A DNA stretch of 10,464 nucleotides, taken from NCBI GenBank assembly GCA_030593645.1, contig JAUVGT010000162.1:1-10464 (forward strand). The letters are read 5' to 3'. This DNA is from Deltaproteobacteria bacterium. GTDB taxonomy: Bacteria; Desulfobacterota; Desulfobacteria; Desulfobacterales; JAUVGT01. Position 1 is the stretch's first letter; every line of letters starts with the position of its first letter. A program made the position numbers and the translations under genes. Positions 1 through 5,515 of the stretch are shown piece after piece. Under the pieces are notes generated by a model, which made no database searches, was not told the origin of the DNA, and saw nothing but the letters and a program-made list of their open reading frames with translations.

Positions 1-112
1 AAAAGTCCAACTTCTGCGTTGTGCTGCATTTCGCAATCATTCAACGTACTATAAGTACGCTTCATGATTACGAAATTTGCACGCCTTGAATTTGAACTTT
101 TTACGAAACCGT
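1..112. repeat. Imperfect palindromic repeat, cut by the left window edge
   Basis: The sequence folds back on itself around a centre at about position 52. The inner arms CGTACT (45-50) and AGTACG (54-59) are perfect around an ATA loop. Outside them GCATTTCG-CAATCAT (left) pairs imperfectly with ATGATT-CGAAAT-TTGC (right), and the outermost AAAAGTCC at position 1 mirrors GGACTTTT-like sequence near 94-103. The left end is probably truncated by the window. A related copy of its right end occurs in the opposite orientation at 4554-4580. The length, palindromy and dispersed copies suggest a REP- or MITE-like intergenic repeat. No coding capacity is visible. Confidence 0.65.
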
Positions 113-146
113 CACATTCGGACTTTTTACGAAACCATCAAAATTC
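94..146 (+). repeat. Two tandem copies of a 26-27 nt repeat just before the first gene
   Basis: GAACTTTTTACGAAACC (from 94) is followed by GTCACATTC, then GGACTTTTTACGAAACC (from 120) is followed by ATCAAAATTC. The two copies are nearly identical and directly adjacent. The reverse complement of the second copy reappears at 4554-4574 with two mismatches (TGATGGTCTCGTAAAAAGT). The array stops right at the ribosome binding site of the downstream gene, so this gene's 5' leader consists mostly of repeat sequence. Confidence 0.6.
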
Positions 147-160
147 GAGGAGGTTTTTCA

Positions 161-1720
161 ATGCGAGTAACTTTTTATGGCGCCATTCGGGAGGTTACCG
201 GTTCAATGCACCTGGTAACAGATGATAATGACCAGATCCTGTTTGATTGTGGAATGTTTCAGGGACGACGCAAGAAAACGGCTGAAAAAAACAGGGGTTT
301 ACCGTTTAACGCGGGAATGATCACAAATGTAATTCTCTCTCACGCCCATATTGATCATTCCGGTCGGATACCCCTATTAACAAAAAACGATTTTACAGGT
401 AATATCATCTGCACACGGGCCACATCTTCCACCTGTAACTATCTGTTGATGGATTCAGCACATATCCAGGAATCAGACGCAAATTATCTTAATTATAAAA
501 TACTGCGCTCCAATCTTTCCAGCATGAAGGCATCCTCCAAAAGGGAAGCGGGTGAAATAAGAAAGCTGCTGAAAAAAAGTCGCCATGAACTTAATGTGGA
601 TAAAATCAATACTCTCATTAACAAACACAATTTGGAGGGCATTCAACCGCTTTATACTTCAACGGACGCGGAGCAGGCACTCACTCACTTTACAGGATAT
701 CCCTATCATCATCCCATATCCATTGGGCAGGATATGACCTGCACATTCTATGAAGCGGGTCATATCCTCGGATCATCTGTCAGTATTATCAGAACACAGA
801 AAAATGGAAAATGGTGTTCCATCGGTTATACTGGAGATATCGGCAGATTCAATAAACCGATCATTAAAGATCCGAACATGCAATTTAAAGACGAAGACAG
901 GAATCTTGATCTGCTGATCATGGAAAGTACCTATGGGAACAGAATCCATGAACCGGTACAGGATCTGAAACCAAAGCTTCAGGAAGTGATATCAGATACA
1001 CACAAAAGGGGCGGAAGCGTACTAATTCCATCTTTTGCGTTCGGTCGGACCCAGGAATTATTATATGTATTGCACGAGCTTTATAATGACGGGAAGGTCC
1101 CAAAGCTCCCTGTATATGTGGACAGCCCCCTTGCCACCCGCATCACCCAGGTCTTTGGGCAACATCCTGAAGTCTATGACCGGGATACGCATAAAACATT
1201 TCTTGAAAATGGACAAAATCCATTTTCGTTTAAACAAATTCATTTTGTCCAGTCCGTTGAAGAATCGATGGCATTAAACAGGGATGAAACACCGCATATT
1301 GTCCTTTCAGCTTCAGGCATGTGTGAAGCCGGCCGCATCCTTCATCACCTGCGATATAAAATTCATAACCCCAAAAATACTATTCTAATCGTCGGATATA
1401 TGGCCCAGCACACACTCGGCCGCAGGATTCTTGAGAAAGGAAGTGAATACGAAAAGTCCGGCAGAAGCGGTCAGCCGCCGATACTGAAGATATTGAACAA
1501 AGAATATCCATTAAAAGCTCATGTTGTCAAATTAGGTGGTTTCAGTGCCCACGGGGATAAAAATGAGTTGACTCAATTTCTCAGGAAATCGAATCTCAAT
1601 ATTAAAAAAATAGCAGTTGTCCATGGTGAGGAAGAACAGTCTCTTGCTTTTTCAAAACATCTAAATAGCGAAGGCTATCAGGCAATGGTACCTCAGGTGG
1701 GAGAATCAATTTCTGTTTAA
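161..1720 (+). CDS. Metallo-beta-lactamase fold RNA-processing family protein (beta-CASP + RMMBL), putative ribonuclease
   Basis: This 519-aa protein belongs to the metallo-beta-lactamase superfamily of nucleic-acid hydrolases (beta-CASP/CPSF73-like). The zinc-binding motif HAHIDH is at residues 61-66, followed by AGHILGS with H201 and TGDIG with D226. The beta-CASP motif ESTYGNR starts at E255. PSFAFGRTQELL (290-301) and SASGMCEAGR (383-392) are typical of this family, and the C-terminal RMMBL motif FSAHGD carries H464. A helical, lysine-rich insertion at about 105-165 makes it longer than many bacterial relatives. I chose the ATG at 161 because GAGGAGG (147-153) sits 7 nt upstream; the longer reading frame back to a TTG at 77 would encode repeat sequence. 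The substrate is unknown. Endo- or exonuclease action on RNA is inferred from the family. DUF1786 follows on the same strand. Confidence 0.9.
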   Translation: MRVTFYGAIREVTGSMHLVTDDNDQILFDCGMFQGRRKKTAEKNRGLPFNAGMITNVILSHAHIDHSGRIPLLTKNDFTGNIICTRATSSTCNYLLMDSAHIQESDANYLNYKILRSNLSSMKASSKREAGEIRKLLKKSRHELNVDKINTLINKHNLEGIQPLYTSTDAEQALTHFTGYPYHHPISIGQDMTCTFYEAGHILGSSVSIIRTQKNGKWCSIGYTGDIGRFNKPIIKDPNMQFKDEDRNLDLLIMESTYGNRIHEPVQDLKPKLQEVISDTHKRGGSVLIPSFAFGRTQELLYVLHELYNDGKVPKLPVYVDSPLATRITQVFGQHPEVYDRDTHKTFLENGQNPFSFKQIHFVQSVEESMALNRDETPHIVLSASGMCEAGRILHHLRYKIHNPKNTILIVGYMAQHTLGRRILEKGSEYEKSGRSGQPPILKILNKEYPLKAHVVKLGGFSAHGDKNELTQFLRKSNLNIKKIAVVHGEEEQSLAFSKHLNSEGYQAMVPQVGESISV

Positions 1721-1776
1721 TGATGATTGCACCGGCTGTATCCATGCACAAAGGTCTTGGACTTTTGATGACCCTG

Positions 1777-1820
1777 TAAAGTGACTTAAAGCGCGTTAAA
1801 TTGACGTAAAAGGATTTTAA
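1777..1820 (+). repeat. 10-nt phased TAAA repeats before the DUF1786 gene
   Basis: TAAA occurs at 1777, 1787, 1797 and 1807, exactly 10 nt apart, and TTAA follows at 1817. The unit is roughly GTGACTTAAA and degenerates along the array (GCGCGTTAAA, TTGACGTAAA, AGGATTTTAA). The last units contain the AAAGGA ribosome binding site of the next gene. This is either a decayed tandem repeat or phased A-tracts that bend DNA. Confidence 0.5.
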
Positions 1821-1824
1821 AAAA

Positions 1825-2901
1825 ATGAGCCGTTTTTTAATGGTGGATATCGGTGCGGGAACCATGGATATTTTATATTATGACAGCAAATCTGATCTAC
1901 ACTATAAGGCAGTTGTTAAATCCCCTGTCCAAACCATCGCTGAAAAGGCCTTCCAAATTAAAGGCGATCTGCTGGTTACAGGCTGTGAAATGGGCGGGGG
2001 GCCGATAACCAGGGTATTAAAGCAAAAAGCCTCGGATTGTAAGGTCATCATATCTTTTTCAGCATCTGCAACCCTGCACCATAATCCCGAAAAAATACGC
2101 CACTGGAACATAGAAATTATTGACGACCATGAGGCAGAAGATTTACGCATAAAAAAAAAATTCAGCTCACTTATTCTTGGTGATATTGATATGGACCGGT
2201 TGGAAAAAATTGTTCGTGGATTTGGAGTGCCTTTTTCCTTCGATATTTTGGGGATCTGTGCCCAGGATCATGGTACTCCGCCGCAGGGCGTATCCCATCT
2301 TGATTTTCGACATAAAATGTTCACATCCATCCTGGATCAAACTCCCGTTCCCCAGGCTCTATTGTATAAAAATGAAGATGTTCCAAAGACCATGAACCGG
2401 CTGACTTCAATTGCAAAAAGTACACGGAAGTTTCCTGCAGATGAAATCTACATTATGGACAGCGGAATGGCCGCCATTCTCGGTGCTTCAATGGATAGCC
2501 AGGTGAAATCAAAAAAAAAGGTTCTTTTACTCGACATGGCAACATCCCACACAATAGGGGCAGCAATGGAAGGTGATGCGATTTCAGGTTTTTTTGAATA
2601 TCATACTGCTGATATTACTGTGAACCGTCTTGAAATGCTTCTGCACGATCTGGCTGAAGGAAAGCTGGTTCACAATAGAATTGTGGCTGAAGGAGGGCAT
2701 GGTGCCTATACGCTCAACGCTTTTGGTTTTGAATCAGCCGAAATCATACTGGCAACCGGTCCGAAACGAAAACTTTTAAAACACTCAAACCTGCCCATTG
2801 TTTTCGGTGCGCCACTTGGTGATAATATGATGACGGGTACTGTCGGTCTTCTGGAAGCTGTTCGAAGACGAAAAAGACTCTCGCCGGTTGAGTATTTATA
2901 G
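1825..2901 (+). CDS. DUF1786 family protein, ASKHA-like (annotated elsewhere as putative pyruvate formate-lyase activating enzyme)
   Basis: This 358-aa protein resembles the DUF1786 family (PF08735). It starts with a phosphate-1-like loop, VDIGAGTMDILYYD (residues 7-20), of the kind seen in the actin/Hsp70/sugar-kinase fold. A second nucleotide-binding-like strand is LLLDMATSHTIGAAM (234-248). EGGHGAY (289-295) and the C-terminal FGAPLGDNMMTGTVGLLEA (327-345) complete the pattern. No signal peptide, membrane segment or radical-SAM cysteine motif is visible, so the inherited 'activating enzyme' name is doubtful, and a nucleotide-binding role is only an inference. The start is ATG with AAAGGA 10 nt upstream. 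The gene lies 104 nt after the metallo-beta-lactamase gene on the same strand, with no clear terminator between them. A run of 10 A's (2151-2160) and one of 9 A's (2510-2518) inside the gene could be slippage sites. Confidence 0.8.
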   Translation: MSRFLMVDIGAGTMDILYYDSKSDLHYKAVVKSPVQTIAEKAFQIKGDLLVTGCEMGGGPITRVLKQKASDCKVIISFSASATLHHNPEKIRHWNIEIIDDHEAEDLRIKKKFSSLILGDIDMDRLEKIVRGFGVPFSFDILGICAQDHGTPPQGVSHLDFRHKMFTSILDQTPVPQALLYKNEDVPKTMNRLTSIAKSTRKFPADEIYIMDSGMAAILGASMDSQVKSKKKVLLLDMATSHTIGAAMEGDAISGFFEYHTADITVNRLEMLLHDLAEGKLVHNRIVAEGGHGAYTLNAFGFESAEIILATGPKRKLLKHSNLPIVFGAPLGDNMMTGTVGLLEAVRRRKRLSPVEYL

Positions 2902-2937
2902 AATTTTATCGATTCATGGGTTATTGATCCATTTTAT

Positions 2938-3060
2938 TAGAAGTGGTTTCACAAACTCATCTATGGTTCATTGGGTAAATATCTCTATCCCACCCAAAAT
3001 ACAAAGGGCGGCCACAGTAGACCGCCCTGCACTCGATCGAATGTTTTGAAACCACTTCTA
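2938..3060. mobile_element. MITE-like element with 14-bp perfect terminal inverted repeats
   Basis: TAGAAGTGGTTTCA at 2938-2951 is the exact reverse complement of 3047-3060, giving an element of about 123 bp with no coding capacity. If the outer TA is a duplicated target, the ends are GAAGTGG...CCACTTC, a form compatible with IS630/mariner-type MITEs; this assignment is inference. An internal hairpin (3005-3028) may terminate transcription. The right end coincides with the TAG stop codon of pyrB. The identical 18-nt right end recurs at 5498-5515. Confidence 0.55.
3005..3028 (-). terminator. Candidate intrinsic terminator of pyrB
   Basis: Arms AGGGCGG (3005-3011) and CCGCCCT (3022-3028) form a 7-bp GC-rich stem with a 10-nt loop. 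On the minus strand the stem is followed by the T-rich tail TTGTATTTT, as expected for a terminator about 30 nt beyond the pyrB stop. In the plus direction there is no T-tract, so it probably serves pyrB rather than the converging DUF1786 gene. It lies inside the MITE-like element. Confidence 0.45.
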
Positions 3061-3990
3061 CTCTGCTAATATCAATTTCAGCAAAGCCATTCTTATGAAA
3101 AGCCCGTTTTGTGCCTGTTGAAAATACATAGCCCGTCTATCATGGTCAACATTATAACTGATTTCAGTTACACGGGGCAGGGGGTGCATGACGATTGCGT
3201 TACTTTTCATTTTATTTACACAGCCTTCATCAATAATCAATTTCTCACTGGCATTAATGACCTCTTCATAAATTTTCGGATTATCCTTGAATCTTTCTTT
3301 TTGTACACGGGTTTGATAAATCACGTCAATATCACCGATAATCGGATCGAGTTCATCCAACTCCTCCCATTTAATATGATATTTATCAAAATAATCCTTA
3401 ATATCATTTTTCATTTTTGTCTGTTTCGGGGATACAAAATACACCTGTTTGATCGGATAGTGTTTACCCAAAAAATAACTGAGAGATCTTACGGTTCTGC
3501 CGTTTGTCAGATCCCCAACCATAGCGAGCTTTAAGCCGTCAATACTGCCGAAATGTTTTTCAATAGTGTACAGATCAAGCAGGGCCTGGGTGGGATGCTG
3601 GCCGGTTCCATCACCCGCGTTGATAACCGGAACTTCCGAAAATTTCTGCGCGCGCTCTGCCCCACCTTCCTGGTTATACCTTAATACAATAATATCGACA
3701 CCATATTGGGCAATGATTCTGATTGTATCTTCCAGGCTTTCACCTTTAGCTGCCGAAGAAAACTCACGGGCATTTTCAGTTCCAACCACACTTCCGCCAA
3801 GCTTATTCATCGCTATTTCAAAACTTAACCTCGTTCGGGTGCTCGGTTCATAAAAAAGCGTGGCCATAATTTTATGTTTCATCAAATCCTTCGGTGGCGA
3901 AACTTCCATTTCACTTGCAGTGGTGAATATTTTATCAATGGTCTCTTTATCAAACTGCTGTGCTTTTATCACACCGTTTATTTTTTTCAT
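3058..3990 (-). CDS. pyrB: Aspartate carbamoyltransferase catalytic subunit
   Basis: This enzyme joins carbamoyl phosphate and aspartate to make N-carbamoyl-aspartate, the committed step of pyrimidine synthesis in the cytoplasm. The 310-aa length matches the E. coli-type catalytic chain (about 311). Carbamoyl-phosphate residues are visible in PSTRTRLSFE (S50-T-R-T53), the S79/K82 loop (SSAAKGES), R104, and H132/Q135 in GQHPTQALLDL. Aspartate-site residues are R165 (NGRTVRSL), R228 and Q230 (TRVQKER), and the HPLPR loop (269-273). The family members with HPLPRxxEI usually assemble with a PyrI regulatory chain; no pyrI is in the window. The start is ATG with a G-rich stretch (GGGGGGGG) 2 nt upstream on the coding strand. 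The gene converges with the DUF1786 gene, and its TAG stop is the terminal trinucleotide of the repeat at 2938-3060. Confidence 0.96.
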   Translation of the reverse strand: MKKINGVIKAQQFDKETIDKIFTTASEMEVSPPKDLMKHKIMATLFYEPSTRTRLSFEIAMNKLGGSVVGTENAREFSSAAKGESLEDTIRIIAQYGVDIIVLRYNQEGGAERAQKFSEVPVINAGDGTGQHPTQALLDLYTIEKHFGSIDGLKLAMVGDLTNGRTVRSLSYFLGKHYPIKQVYFVSPKQTKMKNDIKDYFDKYHIKWEELDELDPIIGDIDVIYQTRVQKERFKDNPKIYEEVINASEKLIIDEGCVNKMKSNAIVMHPLPRVTEISYNVDHDRRAMYFQQAQNGLFIRMALLKLILAE

Positions 3991-4006
3991 TTCCCCCCCA
4001 TTTTAA

Positions 4007-4073
4007 ATGATAGTGTTGTAAATGTTTATCTCAACGGCACCCCTTCAATAGTTGGCCAGGATCAAACTGTCAA
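4007..4073 (-). promoter_or_regulatory. Two candidate sigma-70 promoters for pyrB
   Basis: Reading the minus strand, TTGACA (4068-4073) is followed after 17 nt by TATTGA (4045-4050), a perfect -35 with a weak -10. Closer to the gene, TTGAGA (4029-4034) and TATCAT (4007-4012) are separated by 16 nt and match 5 of 6 consensus positions each; this would give a leader of only about 10 nt. A direct repeat CAGGATCA (4057-4064 and 4085-4092) brackets the distal -35 and might bind a regulator. All of this is pattern matching only. Confidence 0.35.
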
Positions 4074-4548
4074 TTATTTATTTTCAGGATCACGGTAATT
4101 GTTGTGCGCCCCCTGGAATTCCATATAATGATAAAAAATATGGTTTGAATATTGTAGTTTTTATAAAGTAGTGGTAAAATACAAAGGTACAAATAATTCA
4201 TGACACACTGGAATTTTTTCGATTTAATTCAAAAATCCGTAGCAATTGATATTTTTCCAATACAGCTGCTTATATGGTTTGAGGTTTCCGGTTTCTTATT
4301 GTAATACATCTTTCTGAATCAAAACCAGGTTGTAACCACCGAATTTTACCCAATGTGAATTAAATTCAAAATGATTGATAAGAAATTCGATGGGTGGACT
4401 TTTGGTATCAAATGCAAGATAAAATATCAATTGTTTTCCGATAGGATATAAATCGCATGAAGGATTCCGGATTTTTTATCAGCCCTTGACAAATGGTCAT
4501 AAATATTATGGTATTAGGGTTTATTGATACCAATGATTTTTTTTAATT

Positions 4549-4663
4549 GGAAGTGATGGTCTCGTAAAAAGTTCAAGTTCAAGACGGATTGAAGATTTTA
4601 ACCGTATGACGATATTACATATATCAAGGATTGAACCTGGCGGGAGATTTTAATACCACTTCC
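4549..4663. repeat. Degenerate repeat block upstream of the unknown gene
   Basis: GGAAGTGATGGT at 4549-4560 and AATACCACTTCC at 4652-4663 are imperfect inverted repeats; the right one shares the GAAGTGGT core of the TAGAAGTGGTTTCA family. Starting at 4554, TGATGGTCTCGTAAAAAGT plus TTCAAGTTCAAG is a reverse-orientation copy of the right end of the repeat at 88-140. AGATTTTAA also occurs twice (4593-4601 and 4645-4653). This is probably the remains of one or two nested intergenic repeats; it now forms the 5' flank of the next gene. Confidence 0.4.
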
Positions 4664-4677
4664 AGGTGAATTTTAAT

Positions 4678-5361
4678 ATGAATGATGCATTAATCGTTGA
4701 AAATATATTTATAAGAAAAAATGAAGAACCGGGTCATCTTGCCGGACAACTCGATATAACCAAAGATGATGCTGAAACACTTCTTGTTGACATCATGCCG
4801 GTACTAAAACGCAAGTATGTTCTGCTTAGTCACGAATCAGCCTCGCCGGATGAAATTAACATTCTGAAAATCTTACTTAACCAGGAAGTACCCAAAGTAT
4901 TTTCAAATTACGCGCTTTCACACCTGATCAGTAAGAAAACCGCTCTTGTGTTCCTTATTAAAAAAATATCACCGAATGTAGATAATCAGCAGATCAAGCA
5001 GCTTATCAGCAATAGAGAAAAACAGCCCGTTACATCACTCTATGATCAGTTCGCTATCAGCATGGGCATAAACCCCACATATCTCAAGGAATTTAAATTC
5101 AAGGTTATGCCTACAATAAAAAAATACACCATGAGTATGTGCCGCAAAAAACTTACAGCTAAAAAACAGGTTGGTAATTTTGAAGGATTTGTAGAGTTTA
5201 TCATTGATAATGTGTTTATCGATGAATTTGAAAATTATATTTACGTTAGACCTGCGACAGATAAAAACAATAAAGCAATACTGCCTCCCAAGGCAAAAGA
5301 AATTGCAATAAAAATGATATCCATATGGATCACACAGATATACGCTGAAGAGAACAGCTAA
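4678..5361 (+). CDS. Hypothetical protein with two helix-turn-helix-like modules
   Basis: I do not recognise this 227-aa protein. It looks soluble and mostly helical, with no signal peptide or membrane segment, and is rich in Lys, Ile and Asn. Residues 18-50 and 121-152 appear to be copies of one module: hydrophobic-Ala, then [LM]xI, then exactly 13 residues from that Ile to MP, then [VT][LI]K[RK] (DITKDDAETLLVDIMPVLKR against GINPTYLKEFKFKVMPTIKK). The pattern resembles a DNA-binding helix-turn-helix, but this is an inference. I prefer the ATG at 4678 because AGGTGA (4664-4669) lies 8 nt upstream; a GTG at 4666 would add four residues but has no good ribosome binding site. The TAA stop is part of a CTAA that is repeated after the palindrome at 5362-5416. 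It stands alone between two minus-strand transcription units. Confidence 0.75.
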   Translation: MNDALIVENIFIRKNEEPGHLAGQLDITKDDAETLLVDIMPVLKRKYVLLSHESASPDEINILKILLNQEVPKVFSNYALSHLISKKTALVFLIKKISPNVDNQQIKQLISNREKQPVTSLYDQFAISMGINPTYLKEFKFKVMPTIKKYTMSMCRKKLTAKKQVGNFEGFVEFIIDNVFIDEFENYIYVRPATDKNNKAILPPKAKEIAIKMISIWITQIYAEENS

Positions 5362-5420
5362 CCCGCATTTCTCACAAGCATTCTATTACGATCGCATAGC
5401 TTGTGAGAAATGCGGGCTAA
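5358..5420. mobile_element. 55-bp perfect-palindrome mini-element with flanking CTAA direct repeats
   Basis: CCCGCATTTCTCACAAGC (5362-5379) is the exact reverse complement of 5399-5416, an 18-bp perfect stem around a 19-nt loop. CTAA directly precedes it (5358-5361) and directly follows it (5417-5420), as expected of a 4-bp target-site duplication. The stem begins on the base after the stop codon of the 227-aa gene. There is no T-tract on either side, so it is not a classical intrinsic terminator, although such a hairpin could protect the 3' ends of both converging transcripts. A 12-bp palindrome, ATCACTAGTGAT, lies just beyond at 5424-5435. Confidence 0.6.
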
Positions 5421-5497
5421 AGTATCACTAGTGATGGCTGCAACAAAAGTAGCGGCATCGTTAAAAAAGACGAATTCTGAATTGGAGCTGAGGGGAA

Positions 5498-5515
5498 GTT
5501 TTGAAACCACTTCTA
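5498..5515 (-). repeat. 18-nt copy of the MITE-like terminal repeat
   Basis: The sequence at 5498-5515 is identical over 18 nt to 3043-3060 (minus strand TAGAAGTGGTTTCAAAAC). Its first three bases form the TAG stop codon of dctM. No partner inverted copy is visible to the left within 150 nt, so this may be a solo end of a decayed element. Confidence 0.65.

Larger units (their letters stand above)
3991..4677. other. Long AT-rich intergenic region between divergent genes
   Basis: About 690 nt separate the pyrB start from the start of the + strand unknown gene, and I find no convincing open reading frame on either strand. It holds candidate pyrB promoters (4007-4073), a 10-bp palindrome TGGAATTCCA (4114-4123), a CCATAT/ATATGG hairpin (4121-4143), and a possible + strand promoter with a perfect TTGACA at 4486-4491 but only weak -10 options (TATGGT after 15 nt, or TATTAG after 20). 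The right end contains repeat-derived sequence (4549-4663). It could hide a small RNA, but nothing in the primary sequence proves one. Confidence 0.5.

Noticed and set aside
77..160. N-terminal extension of the metallo-beta-lactamase protein to a TTG at 77
   Set aside because: It would encode 28 residues of repeat sequence and has no ribosome binding site, whereas the ATG at 161 has GAGGAGG at ideal spacing and begins the conserved first strand.
2151..2160. Frameshift or pseudogene in the DUF1786 gene at the A-run
   Set aside because: The reading frame is continuous and family-like motifs lie on both sides in the same frame.
3109..3534. 141-codon plus-strand reading frame inside pyrB
   Set aside because: It lies entirely opposite the well-supported pyrB gene and shows no family features; it is an antisense shadow.
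4121..4143. Hairpin CCATAT/ATATGG as a terminator
   Set aside because: The stem is short and AT-rich, has no T-tract, and no gene ends nearby.
5362..5416. Integron attC site or intrinsic terminator
   Set aside because: The stem is perfectly paired without attC-type boxes or unpaired bases and no integrase is nearby; neither strand has a T-tract after the stem.
2938..5515. CRISPR array from the repeated TAGAAGTGGTTTCA copies
   Set aside because: There are only three copies, in mixed orientation and at irregular, gene-sized distances; no cas genes are present.
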